This document shows positions 16,979 through 25,198 of a DNA stretch of 64,000 nucleotides, in pieces. The notes below the pieces were generated by a model, which was given only the letters and a program-made list of their open reading frames with translations, made no database searches and was not told where the DNA came from. The DNA is taken from positions 1 through 64,000 of the forward strand of contig DAOSNS010000022.1 of the NCBI GenBank assembly GCA_035373625.1. The letters are read 5' to 3'. This DNA comes from DSWT01 sp035373625. Its GTDB lineage: Bacteria; Chloroflexota; Anaerolineae; B4-G1; SLSP01. The translations under genes and the position numbers were made by a program. The number at the start of each line of letters is the position of its first letter. The stretch's first letter is position 1.

Positions 16979-18751
16979 TCACAAATTCACGGTGACGCTG
17001 ACCGTGGTGCCCTTGCCCGGCGTGGAGATGAGCGTCAACGTCCCGCCGAGCTTTTCGGCGCGCTCGCGCATGCTGCTCAAACCGATGCCGCCGGCGCCGG
17101 TGCTGAGATCCAATCCCTTGCCGTCGTCGCTGACTTCAATGGCGATGCGCCCGCCCTCGGCGACAATGCGCACGGCGACTGTCGTAGCGGCGGCATGCTT
17201 CAGGGCGTTGTTCAGCGCTTCCTGTGCGATGTGATACAACTCCTCTTCCAAATGCGCGGGCAACTCCACCTGTCCCTCGACCAACAACGTCGCTTCGATA
17301 CCGGCGCGCCGTTCGACCGTATCGAGACGCTGCTGCAATGCTCGCACCAGCCCCGCGCTCTTGAGTGCCAGCGGCCGCAATTCGTAGACCAGCAAGCGCA
17401 TCTCTTTGAACGCTTGCTGTCCGATCTCACCGAGCCGCGCCAGCGCCTCATCCACCCGCTGAAGGTCGCCGTTTTGCGCCAGGCGCCGCGCCGCTTCCAC
17501 CAACAGGGTGAGGCTGTAGAGCAATTGTGTCACGGAATCGTGCAGGTCGCGGGCAAGCCGGCTGCGCTCCTGGAGGATGGCGGCCTGTTCGGCCTGAACG
17601 CGCAGACGCGCGTTCTCAATCGCCAGCGCGGCCTGATTGCCGAAGCTCATCCCCAGGCGGATGTCTTCTTCCGAAAACTGGCGTGGGGCGGCGTAGTAAA
17701 ACCCCAGGTTACCGTAAAACTCCTCTTTGATGACCAGCGGCACGGTCAGGGCGGCGCGGTAGTGCTGAACGGCGGCGCGACGCCAGGCGCGCACGGCCGG
17801 CGGCATATCTTCATCTTCAGTACCCGCCGCAAGCGGAGAAGAAGCCACATCGGGAATGGCATAGGGCTGCCGATCGAAGTCTGTCCCTCCTAACTCGCCA
17901 TGCCCTAAAAGACGCCAGGCCTCCAACGGCAGGCTGGTGATGGAGCGGAAAACCTCCGGCAACCCAAAGCTGGCTTCGATGAGGATGCGCCGTTCTTCCT
18001 GACTCACGCGGTAGAGCACACAGGCGTTCGAGTCCAACAGGGCACACGCCTGCGCCACCAGGTAATTCAAGATTTCGGCGAGCGGGCGATCGGAGTTGAG
18101 TGCCACCAGGATGTCGCGCAGGCCCTCGGCCACGCGCTGCCGTCGTTCGATCTCCAGGGTGCGCGCCTTGACGCGCTGTTCCAGCGTGAGGTTGGCGAGT
18201 TGCAGAGCCTCCTGGGCACGCTTGTGCTCCAGGGCATTGACGAAGATCTCGCCGACGGTCTTGAGCAAGGCGATGGTATGCTCCGACCAGGTCTTCTGCG
18301 TGCGGAGGGCGTCGAATTTGAGGAATCCGACCACCGCGCCACGATAGGTCATCGGGATTGCCGCGAACGACTGAATTCCCTGGGCACGACAAGCGCGCTT
18401 CTCGGCGTCGGCCTCAGGAGGAAGCACAGCAGCAAGTGGCACGTTCACAATCTCGCCGCGCAGGATGCGCGCCGTCAACCACGGCCACGCTGCCGGCGAG
18501 AGTGGCAGCAGGGGACGATTTTGCGCCACAATTTCCGGGGCGCTCCAGACATGGGTGCATGTCAGACGTTGCTTATCTTCGGAAAAGAGCGCGACACAAC
18601 TGCGCTCCACGCGCGTCACCTGGCTGATGGTGCGCAAGGCGCGGATGATCTCGGCATCCATCTCATCGGGTTGTAGATTGATGAAATTTGTCGAGATGGT
18701 AGTGATGATATTCTCAAAGATAATGCTCTTGCGCTTACGATGCCGGGCCAC
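16979..18751 (-). CDS. GAF-domain sensor histidine kinase (NarX/DesK type)
   Basis: The 590-residue cytoplasmic protein has two GAF-like domains (about 30-175 and 215-375), a coiled linker, a HisKA_3 dimerisation domain with the phospho-acceptor in LARDLHDSVTQLLYSL (His near 403), and an HATPase domain with EALNNALKHA and GGIGLSSMRERAEKLGG. It has no membrane segment, so it should sense an internal signal. It starts at GTG (18751), preceded by AGGAGGGG. The cognate regulator is the next gene. Confidence 0.9.
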   Translation of the reverse strand: MARHRKRKSIIFENIITTISTNFINLQPDEMDAEIIRALRTISQVTRVERSCVALFSEDKQRLTCTHVWSAPEIVAQNRPLLPLSPAAWPWLTARILRGEIVNVPLAAVLPPEADAEKRACRAQGIQSFAAIPMTYRGAVVGFLKFDALRTQKTWSEHTIALLKTVGEIFVNALEHKRAQEALQLANLTLEQRVKARTLEIERRQRVAEGLRDILVALNSDRPLAEILNYLVAQACALLDSNACVLYRVSQEERRILIEASFGLPEVFRSITSLPLEAWRLLGHGELGGTDFDRQPYAIPDVASSPLAAGTEDEDMPPAVRAWRRAAVQHYRAALTVPLVIKEEFYGNLGFYYAAPRQFSEEDIRLGMSFGNQAALAIENARLRVQAEQAAILQERSRLARDLHDSVTQLLYSLTLLVEAARRLAQNGDLQRVDEALARLGEIGQQAFKEMRLLVYELRPLALKSAGLVRALQQRLDTVERRAGIEATLLVEGQVELPAHLEEELYHIAQEALNNALKHAAATTVAVRIVAEGGRIAIEVSDDGKGLDLSTGAGGIGLSSMRERAEKLGGTLTLISTPGKGTTVSVTVNL

Positions 18752-18784
18752 TAATGCCCCTCCTAATCTACTAACACGAAATCC

Positions 18785-18813
18785 ATTATACCGCTGCCTT
18801 GTCTAAATCCCAA
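18785..18813 (-). promoter_or_regulatory. Promoter of the kinase-regulator operon
   Basis: TATAAT (complement of 18785-18790) with TTGGGA (complement of 18808-18813) at 17 bp gives a leader of about 27 nt. It overlaps the oppositely oriented tRNA promoter. Confidence 0.55.
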
Positions 18814-18826
18814 ACTATGCTATAAT
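18799..18826 (+). promoter_or_regulatory. tRNA-Val promoter
   Basis: TTGTCT (18799-18804) and TATAAT (18821-18826) lie 16 bp apart with a TG before the -10 box (extended -10). The box ends 11 bases before the tRNA. Confidence 0.7.
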
Positions 18827-18837
18827 CTTTCCCGAAT

Positions 18838-18911
18838 GGGCGGTTAGCTCAGATGGTCAGAGCGCTGCGTTGACATCGCAGAGGTCAGAGGTTCGAGTCC
18901 TCTATCGCCCA
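18838..18911 (+). tRNA. tRNA-Val (anticodon GAC)
   Basis: The 74-nt sequence folds as a cloverleaf. The acceptor stem GGGCGGT pairs with ATCGCCC with one G-T pair, the D arm contains TTAGCTCAGA, the anticodon stem CTGCG/CGCAG encloses TTGACAT (anticodon GAC), and the T arm AGAGG-TTCGAGT-CCTCT is perfect. The discriminator is A at 18911 and CCA is not encoded. Confidence 0.97.
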
Positions 18912-19022
18912 CAAGGCAGGTTGGGGTCACCAATCTGCCTTTTTCATTTTACACGTAAAATCGCCTTGACAAAATTCCATAAGTGCGCACAATGCCACAG
19001 AAAACGCAACCATGAGGTTCGA

Positions 19023-20792
19023 ATGGATTCGATTGTCGAAAATTCATCATATCGGCTGCAGCTTAAAGGGTTCCTTCGCACTCTGACCGGTCGCCGACGG
19101 AATCTGTACTCTTATCTACCCTTCATCACACTGTTCGTCCTGGCGCTTCTCTGCGCCGGCTGTACGACGCCCACGCTCGGGCCGACACCCACGCCGACGC
19201 GCACCCCGCGTCCCACCTATTCGCCCACACCCACATTGACGCCGACGCCCGTTCCCCCCACCCCCACGCCCACACCCGCCTTCCCGGTGACGGCCGGCTG
19301 CGCGGCGAGCATCCCCGATGCGGCCTGTGACCGCTTCCGCGCGCGCGTGGCCGAAGCCGCAGATTACTTCGTCTGGAGCGACGACGCCGCGCAGGCAGAT
19401 ACGCTTTTGGGCGGCGCGGAGTTGCCGAACGCTACGCCCCTGGGGGTGTGGACTTACGCCGTCGTTGCCCCTTTCTTCACCGTGGATGACGACATAACTA
19501 CTGCCGACTTGCGCGCCACGTGGAGCGGAACGCCCGCCGGTCCTTTTGCCCTCCACGCCCTGCTGGCCACTACCGACACGCTCGACGCACTCACGTCCCT
19601 GTGGGGCGCGCCGGCCCTCGGCGCCGTCCAGACCGTCGCGGCGACGGAGCTGTTGACCATCGCCGAGCAAACGGGCGCCTGGGCCATTGTTCCCTTCGAC
19701 GCGCTCGAGCCGCGCTGGAAGGTGCTGCGGTTGGATGGCCTTGTGGTGGTGGATAAGGGCCTGGATATGACGGCTTATCCGCTGGCGGTGACGCTCTACT
19801 GGAGCAGCGCCCGCCGTCCCGAGACACTCGATTTATTGCCCCGCGACCCCGATACGTTCTCTAACCGCATTGAGCAAAATATGACCCGCGTGGTGATGAC
19901 CGGCGTGACCGCTATGACCCGTGAGACGGCGATGTTGATGGATCGCAAAGGCGTCACCTATCCGGCGCAGGACATTTTGCCCTGGTTTGCCAACGCCGAT
20001 TTCGTCCACGTCAGCAATGAGGTCTCCTTCAAGCCCGACTGTGTGGCCGAGGGCAGCGGTACGATGTCGTTCTGTTCCCACGACAGTTACATCGGCCTGC
20101 TGGAGGCCATCCACGCCAACATTATCGAACTGACGGGCAACCATCTTGAGGACAAAGGGCCGCAGTGGGTGGATCACTCGCTGGAGATGTACCGCGCGCG
20201 CGGCTGGCAATGGTTCGGTGGGGGTGCCAATCAGGCCGACGGCGCGAAGCCGCTGACGGTGACGCACGGTGTCAATCGCATCGCTTTCATCGGGTGCAAC
20301 ACCGTCGGCCCGTTCGCGGGGGAAGATTCCGGCGGGGCCGCGCGCTGCGACTTCGAGCAAATGCGGGCCGATATTCAGCAGTTGCAAGCCGACGGTTATC
20401 AAACAATTGTCACCCTGCAATATCTCGAAGACTACAACTACACGCCTACGCCGCAGCAAATCCGCGACTTCCGCTATCTGGCGGAGGCCGGCCCGGTTTA
20501 TGTGCAGGGCAGTCAGGCGCATCAGGCGCAGACGATGGAATTCTACAACGGTGTTTTCATTCATTATGGTCTGGGCAACTTTTTCTTTGATCAGATGTGG
20601 AGCGACGGCACGCGCCAGGAATTTGTGAATCGGTTGACGTTCTATAACGGGCGTCTGCTGAACGTGGACTTGCGCACGGCCATTCTGGAGGAGTCCGGAC
20701 GTCCACGGCCTATGACGGTGGGCGATCCCGATCCCGCCGCGGATCGGGCGAAGTTTTTGCAGATGATTTTTGATTTGAGGATCAGGGATTAG
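19023..20792 (+). CDS. CapA-like metallophosphatase-fold lipoprotein
   Basis: The 589-residue protein starts at the ATG at 19023, preceded by GAGG; the longer frame from 18870 overlaps the tRNA and is rejected. A lipobox (ALLCAGC, Cys near 43) marks it as a lipoprotein, followed by a Thr/Pro linker of about 35 residues. The C-terminal half (about 290-570) matches the CapA/PgsA poly-gamma-glutamate family: VVMTGVTAMTRETA, VSNEVSF, ELTGNHLEDKG, FIGCN and GVFIHYGLGNFFFDQ. The middle part is a separate unrecognised domain. It probably acts at the outer face of the membrane on an anionic polymer (inference). Confidence 0.82.
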   Translation: MDSIVENSSYRLQLKGFLRTLTGRRRNLYSYLPFITLFVLALLCAGCTTPTLGPTPTPTRTPRPTYSPTPTLTPTPVPPTPTPTPAFPVTAGCAASIPDAACDRFRARVAEAADYFVWSDDAAQADTLLGGAELPNATPLGVWTYAVVAPFFTVDDDITTADLRATWSGTPAGPFALHALLATTDTLDALTSLWGAPALGAVQTVAATELLTIAEQTGAWAIVPFDALEPRWKVLRLDGLVVVDKGLDMTAYPLAVTLYWSSARRPETLDLLPRDPDTFSNRIEQNMTRVVMTGVTAMTRETAMLMDRKGVTYPAQDILPWFANADFVHVSNEVSFKPDCVAEGSGTMSFCSHDSYIGLLEAIHANIIELTGNHLEDKGPQWVDHSLEMYRARGWQWFGGGANQADGAKPLTVTHGVNRIAFIGCNTVGPFAGEDSGGAARCDFEQMRADIQQLQADGYQTIVTLQYLEDYNYTPTPQQIRDFRYLAEAGPVYVQGSQAHQAQTMEFYNGVFIHYGLGNFFFDQMWSDGTRQEFVNRLTFYNGRLLNVDLRTAILEESGRPRPMTVGDPDPAADRAKFLQMIFDLRIRD

Positions 20793-20912
20793 GGATTGAG
20801 GAGTAGAGAATTCTCCGGGAACCGGCGGTTCACCGGCGGTCGGATGAAAACAACGCGTTCCAGTGTCAAGAGAGATTCGCAAGATTAGCAGTTTATTTTC
20901 CGGGGAGGGATC

Positions 20913-21731
20913 ATGACATTGCCGACAATTGCTGTAATTGGTTCTGGAGTGATGGGTGAAGCGTTGATGAAGGGATTGTTGCGCCAATCCCTGATCGAAT
21001 CACAGTCCATCATCGGCACGGATACGTGGCGCGAGCGGCTGGAAAACCTGGAGGCCCAGTATCACATCCGCACGTCGTTGGATAACGCTGCGGCAGCTCG
21101 TGAGGCCGAAATCGTGTTCCTATCGGTCAAGCCACAGGTGATGGGGACGGTGTTGGAGAATCTCCGTGGGCACGTGCGCCCCGGTGCGCTGGTCTTCTCC
21201 ATCGCGGCGGGGGTGCGCATCGAAACGCTACGTCAGGGGTTGGGGGTCGAGAGCATCATCCGCGCTATGCCCAACACACCGGCGCAGATCGGGCAGGGGA
21301 TTACCGTGTGGACGGCGACAGAGGCCGTGACCGGGCAACAGCGGGAATACGCACTGACGATCCTCAAAGCACTTGGGGAAGAGGTCTACGTCACCGATGA
21401 GCATTACCTGGATATGGCGACGGCGCTCTCCGGCACCGGCCCGGCCTACGTCTACCTGTTTATGGAAGCGCTGGTAGATGCCGGCGTCCACCTGGGATTC
21501 TCACGGCACATCGCGCAGAAGCTGGTTTTCCAGACGGTGATCGGCTCGGCGAATTTTGCGCGGCAGTCGGATCTTCACCTGGCGTCGCTGCGCAATCAGG
21601 TCACATCCCCCGGCGGGACGACGGCCGAGGCGCTCTATCACCTGGAAAAAGGGGGCTTCCGCACGGTGCTTTCGCGGGCGATCTGGGCCGCCTACGTGCG
21701 TTCGGCAGAACTGGGGCGCGATAAAACGTAG
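20913..21731 (+). CDS. proC: Pyrroline-5-carboxylate reductase
   Basis: The 272-residue protein catalyses the last step of proline synthesis. The N-terminal Rossmann motif reads VIGSGVMGEALMKGLL, SVKPQVM follows, and the C-terminal family signature is seen in LSGTGPAYVYLFMEALVDAG and VTSPGGTTAEAL. Length is normal. GGGGAGGG lies a few bases before the ATG. It stands alone between the CapA-like gene and a convergent rpsT. Confidence 0.96.
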   Translation: MTLPTIAVIGSGVMGEALMKGLLRQSLIESQSIIGTDTWRERLENLEAQYHIRTSLDNAAAAREAEIVFLSVKPQVMGTVLENLRGHVRPGALVFSIAAGVRIETLRQGLGVESIIRAMPNTPAQIGQGITVWTATEAVTGQQREYALTILKALGEEVYVTDEHYLDMATALSGTGPAYVYLFMEALVDAGVHLGFSRHIAQKLVFQTVIGSANFARQSDLHLASLRNQVTSPGGTTAEALYHLEKGGFRTVLSRAIWAAYVRSAELGRDKT

Positions 21732-21752
21732 GGCGATAAAAGACAGCACAAA

Positions 21753-21780
21753 AGCAGCGGGGAGTCTATGCCCCGCTGCT
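21753..21780. terminator. Bidirectional terminator between proC and rpsT
   Basis: AGCAGCGGGG (21753-21762) and CCCCGCTGCT (21771-21780) form a perfect 10-bp stem. TTTGAT follows on the plus strand and TTTTGTG on the minus strand, so it can serve both convergent genes. Confidence 0.85.
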
Positions 21781-21835
21781 TTGATAAGATAAAGCCATCC
21801 TTGCGCAGGTCACGAACCCTTGCAAGGGTATATAA

Positions 21836-22111
21836 TTATTGCGCCCGCTTTTGCAAAGCGTTGATTTGTTGCATCAGCCGAGACTTGAGCCGCGCCGCCT
21901 TGTTGGGGTGGATGACGTTCTTCTTGGCGGCCTTATCCAGCTGGCTGGCAGCCTTCGGCATCAGCGCCAGGGCTTGAGCGGCATCGCCGGCGGCGATTGC
22001 TTCGCGCACCATCTGCAACGCGCCCCGCATTTGCCCTTTGACCTGTCGGTTGCGCAACCACTTGCGATATGAACTACGAACCTGCTTTTGGGCTGATTGA
22101 GTGTTTGCCAC
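21836..22111 (-). CDS. rpsT: Ribosomal protein bS20
   Basis: The 91-residue, very basic, helical protein binds 16S rRNA in the 30S subunit. The N-terminus MANTQSAQKQVRSSYRKWLR and the late HPNKAARLKSRLMQQINAL are characteristic of bS20. It starts at GTG (22111) with GGAGG nine bases upstream and has its own promoter. Confidence 0.95.
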   Translation of the reverse strand: MANTQSAQKQVRSSYRKWLRNRQVKGQMRGALQMVREAIAAGDAAQALALMPKAASQLDKAAKKNVIHPNKAARLKSRLMQQINALQKRAQ

Positions 22112-22159
22112 GCTTGTTCCTCCAAAAACTTCTAGCTAAATCTTCCGTTACCGGACAAA

Positions 22160-22187
22160 AGTATACCCCATATTTGTTTTTTGTCCA
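22160..22187 (-). promoter_or_regulatory. rpsT promoter
   Basis: TGGACA (complement of 22182-22187) and TATACT (complement of 22160-22165) are 16 bp apart and read toward rpsT. Confidence 0.65.
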
Positions 22188-22210
22188 GTTTGGGCCGAAT
22201 CAAGCAAAAT

Positions 22211-22228
22211 CCCCCTGTGATCAGGGGG
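22211..22228. terminator. Terminator after the anti-sigma gene
   Basis: CCCCCTG and CAGGGGG form a 7-bp stem with a 4-nt loop. It is followed by ACTTTTTG on the plus strand and ATTTTG on the minus strand, about 40 bp past the stop at 22266. Confidence 0.8.
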
Positions 22229-22265
22229 ACTTTTTGTGAGAAAGTTTCAGCGATGTGTCTGGTGG

Positions 22266-23558
22266 TTAATGGCCACCTCCACTGCCAGCACCGCCGCCGT
22301 TTCCACTACCCGATCCACCGTTCCCACCGGTGCCGCCTTCACTACCGCCAGTGCCGCCGGTGTTGCCTGCACCGCCGCCGGTGTCACCGCTGCCGCCACC
22401 GGTGTTACCTGCACCACCGCCGGTATCACCGCTACCGCCACCGGTGTTGCCTGTGCCACCGCCGGTGTCACCGCTGCCGCCACCGGTGTTACCTGCACCA
22501 CCGCCGGTATCACCGCTACCGCTGCCGGTGTTGCCTGTGCCACCGCCGGTATCACCGCTACCGCTGCCGGTGTCAGAACCGCCGTTGCCGCCATTTTCAC
22601 TGCCATTATCAATGTTGCCGCCCTGTTTGTTCTTGTTTTGGCCTTCGTCGCTCGGGGTGTTACCCTCAGCTTCGCCATTCTCGTGTTGCTTGTCGTGATC
22701 TTCAGTCTCACCGTAGCGCTCCTGACAATCGCCAAAGCACTGCTGACCATTGTCTTCCCCGTTGCCGTTATCATTGGGATTCGGGCCGGGCGATTCAACA
22801 TTACCCGGAGTCTCGTCGTCGCCCCTGTGTGGCCCTGAGTCGCCGAGATGTTGCTGGGTCTGCTGCATCGTTTTCAGCATTGTCTGAATCCTGGCCTGGG
22901 TGGGTTCAGGGTGTTCGGGATCGTTGCTCTGATGCAAACGCGCCATCAATTGTGTCATCACGCGCACCTGGTTCTGTAGCGTGCTAGAGATGTGGGTGCG
23001 CAGTTGCAATTGCTGCGTTTCATCAAGGCTCTCCATCGTCTGCAAAGCCGTTTTAACTTGTAGCTGATAACGCACGGTGAGCGGTTCGGGAATTTCGTCG
23101 CCACGCTCAACCAGGGCGACCGCCTCATCTACTCGCTCTTGAGCATAGGCGAGCGCCAACAGGACTTTTGCGCTGCCATCCCCGGTTGTTGCCAGGCGTA
23201 CATTTTCGTATTGCACTTTCACGGGATACAACACCGATCCCGGCAAACTCTCTTGGGACGCGCTGACCGTGCCGGCCGTCATGCCGAAGATGAGCGCAAC
23301 TGCGATTAAGACTTTCACTAACGCGACCATACCATCCTCCTTAAGTTGAAATGGGAATAGGTTCTTCCATACCTTACGACGTACCGTGGGGGTGGAGGAT
23401 ACGGCCTCGGCAGAAAATTGTCGCACTTCTGCCAAAAATGCGCGCCGGCGCGCTTCCCAAGACGTTGTCTCTGGTGCTGGGGTCGGGCGTAGAGCAGACA
23501 AAGCCGCAGCTACCTCAGGCGGCAATGCTTCTAGTGTACAATCGCGTTCACGTTTCAT
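22266..23558 (-). CDS. DUF5667-type putative anti-sigma protein with Gly-rich repeat tail
   Basis: The 430-residue protein begins inside the 3' end of the ECF sigma gene (about 11 bp overlap), the usual arrangement for a sigma/anti-sigma pair. Residues 1-75 are cytoplasmic, one membrane helix (about 78-98) follows, and the outside part (about 100-230) carries the DUF5667 pattern SLPGSVLYPVKVQYENVRLA. Then comes an acidic, Asn-rich stretch and about 130 residues of tandem 14-residue Gly/Ser/Asp/Thr repeats (GSGDTGGGAGNTGG type). I infer a cell-envelope sensor with a disordered extracellular tail. The start at 23558 excludes 30 residues that overlap sigma coding. Confidence 0.82.
   Translation of the reverse strand: MKRERDCTLEALPPEVAAALSALRPTPAPETTSWEARRRAFLAEVRQFSAEAVSSTPTVRRKVWKNLFPFQLKEDGMVALVKVLIAVALIFGMTAGTVSASQESLPGSVLYPVKVQYENVRLATTGDGSAKVLLALAYAQERVDEAVALVERGDEIPEPLTVRYQLQVKTALQTMESLDETQQLQLRTHISSTLQNQVRVMTQLMARLHQSNDPEHPEPTQARIQTMLKTMQQTQQHLGDSGPHRGDDETPGNVESPGPNPNDNGNGEDNGQQCFGDCQERYGETEDHDKQHENGEAEGNTPSDEGQNKNKQGGNIDNGSENGGNGGSDTGSGSGDTGGGTGNTGSGSGDTGGGAGNTGGGSGDTGGGTGNTGGGSGDTGGGAGNTGGGSGDTGGGAGNTGGTGGSEGGTGGNGGSGSGNGGGAGSGGGH
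22330..22600. repeat. 42-bp coding tandem repeat
   Basis: About six imperfect copies of a 42-bp unit encode the 14-residue Gly-rich repeats of the anti-sigma protein. Copies differ mainly at third codon positions and at Ala/Thr and Gly/Ser alternations. Confidence 0.85.
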
Positions 23559-24096
23559 TCCCTTCCTCCAAAATACGTCGTAAACTGTCAAGCGCACGGT
23601 GTTGTAAGGCTTTGACTGCACCCTCGGTTCGTTCGACGACCCGGGCAATCTCCGCGTTGCTCAATTCTTCCAGGTACCGCAGTGTGATGACCTGTTGTTG
23701 GAGCGGCGTCAATTGTCGTAAGGCGGCGCGGGCCCGCTCAACCTGCATTTGCTGTTCCACGTGGACTACGCCGCGATCTGATTCTGCCAGGGTCTCTTCC
23801 ACACCATCTAGCGATTCCGGTTCTTGTGCTGGTTGGCGGCGGTAGAAGTCAACGATCAGATTGTGTGCTACGCGATAGAGCCAGGCCGAGAGATGTTCCG
23901 TTGGACCGCCCCCCTGCTTCAAAGCAACCAGGAAACGGTGGAAAGTTTCTGCTGTGATCTCTTCTGCCGTGTTCTGATGTCCAACGTGCCGATAGACATA
24001 CCGATAGATAACTGGCGCGAAGGTATCGTAGATTTGCGTCAGTGCATCCTCGTTCCACTGTCGTGCGCGTCTCAACAAAGCGTCTGCTGTCTTCAC
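23548..24096 (-). CDS. ECF-type RNA polymerase sigma factor
   Basis: The 182-residue protein has region 2 (about 20-90, with IYRYVYRHVGHQNTAEEITA and the sequence AWLYRVAHNLIVDFYRR) and region 4 (about 125-178, with LTPLQQQVITLRYLEELSN and EGAVKALQHRALDSLRR). It is followed by an overlapping anti-sigma-like gene. Its likely targets are envelope functions, possibly including its own operon. Confidence 0.93.
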   Translation of the reverse strand: MKTADALLRRARQWNEDALTQIYDTFAPVIYRYVYRHVGHQNTAEEITAETFHRFLVALKQGGGPTEHLSAWLYRVAHNLIVDFYRRQPAQEPESLDGVEETLAESDRGVVHVEQQMQVERARAALRQLTPLQQQVITLRYLEELSNAEIARVVERTEGAVKALQHRALDSLRRILEEGNET

Positions 24097-24181
24097 ACGT
24101 GTGCCCTATTCTCTACGACGCAAAACCGCGAAAAAAGATACGGGAGCTTAACTCTGTGGTTTGAGTGAAAACCCTGGGGGT

Positions 24182-24187
24182 ATTATA
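24182..24187 (-). promoter_or_regulatory. -10 box upstream of the sigma operon
   Basis: TATAAT (complement of 24182-24187) lies about 85 bp before the ECF sigma start. The -35 region is not consensus (TGAAGA at 16 bp), so recognition could be by an alternative sigma. Confidence 0.4.
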
Positions 24188-24301
24188 CTCTGTTTGGGGA
24201 TACTCTTCACAACTGCTCGGGGCGCTCGTATCCAGCCGGCCCTGGTCATATCCGAGAAAGAAAAATAGTCATTGATTTGTCGGGTTGCTTTTTTTGTTGG
24301 A

Positions 24302-24330
24302 TTGAAAATTTAGATGACTCCGATTATACT
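24302..24330 (+). promoter_or_regulatory. Promoter of the single-domain receiver gene
   Basis: TTGAAA (24302-24307) and TATACT (24325-24330) are 17 bp apart, with an AT-rich surround and a leader of about 90 nt. The rest of 24097-24425 is non-coding. Confidence 0.65.
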
Positions 24331-24425
24331 TATAGTATAGGCGTGTTGGTTCTTTAGGAGTTTCCGTTATAATGTTTGTGGGAAGATTTTGATGCTTTGC
24401 CTCTTGACGGTAAGGAGATCCCATT

Positions 24426-24812
24426 ATGGTCAAGATTCTTCACGTTGAAGATAATGCAATACAACGGGAACTGGTACAGCGGCTGCTCGAGTTGGAATTC
24501 CAGGGGTGTGAGGTACAATTTGCCGGCAACGGCCGGGAAGGTTTCGAGCGTGCTCAAAGCTGGCAACCCGATATTATTCTGATGGATTTGCGCATGCCGC
24601 AAATGGATGGGTTCGAGACCATCCAATCCCTCAAAAATACACCGGTGACCGCCCACATCCCCATCATTGCCGTCTCCGCCTGGGCAAACTTGAAGAATGA
24701 GGAACGCGCTCTCTCCCTGGGAGCAAGCCGTTGTCTGGTAAAACCCTTCGATCCCGATGAGCTTATGGCGGCCATTAAAGCCTGTCTTGCCGAGAGCCAG
24801 CACTCCTCTTGA
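24426..24812 (+). CDS. Single-domain response regulator (CheY/DivK type)
   Basis: The 128-residue protein is a receiver domain only: acidic residues E8-D9, phospho-acceptor D54 in ILMDLRMPQMDG, S84 and K106 in LVKPFDPDEL. It has no output domain, so it must act through a partner protein or as a phosphate relay. AAGGAG lies eight bases upstream. No kinase is adjacent; the hybrid kinase at 54427 is a distant candidate only. Confidence 0.93.
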   Translation: MVKILHVEDNAIQRELVQRLLELEFQGCEVQFAGNGREGFERAQSWQPDIILMDLRMPQMDGFETIQSLKNTPVTAHIPIIAVSAWANLKNEERALSLGASRCLVKPFDPDELMAAIKACLAESQHSS

Positions 24813-24822
24813 AACCTGCATG

Positions 24823-24935
24823 GCCTTATCATTCTTGCTCCGAGGGGAACGCCAGTTCCCCGTTTTAGCTGATAGAGCAACGCGGATCTGGCGATCCGCT
24901 CAAAGCAACGCGGATATGGCAATCCGCTCGCAGCC
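24823..24935. repeat. Interspersed repeat copy 2 plus two tandem hairpins
   Basis: The first part (24826-24875) matches the element at 14287-14342 and contains the hairpin GGGGAACGCCAGTTCCCC (24844-24861). Two 26-28 bp units follow, each starting AGCAACGCGGAT and each folding on itself (GCGGATC/GATCCGC at 24882-24899, GCGGAT/ATCCGC at about 24910-24927). The remaining 24936-25198 has no gene. Confidence 0.75.
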
Positions 24936-25198
24936 AAATGAAGTTGCTGTAACGAGAATGATCAAGCCCTGTTGAAACCTGTTTGCTTATTTTACGTAAC
25001 CTTTCTATAATAAGAGAATAAAGCAAAGAGTTCCCAGGCGGGATTTCACCTCAAACGAGGGCCAAAAATCGTCAACGGATCAAACGGATTTGAGTGGATT
25101 TTTAACTCGCATTTTTAGGAGGGAATTCGGGAGAAGGGGGTGAGCAGCATCCTGACCCCAATCCCCAATCCCTGAACCATTTTCATAGGGAGACTAAA

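Noticed and set aside
18870..19022. N-terminal extension of the CapA-like protein
   Set aside because: It would start inside the tRNA-Val gene; the ATG at 19023 has a ribosome site and leads directly into a lipoprotein signal.
22330..22600. CRISPR or intergenic repeat
   Set aside because: The 42-bp units are in frame with a coding sequence and differ at third codon positions, so they are a protein repeat.
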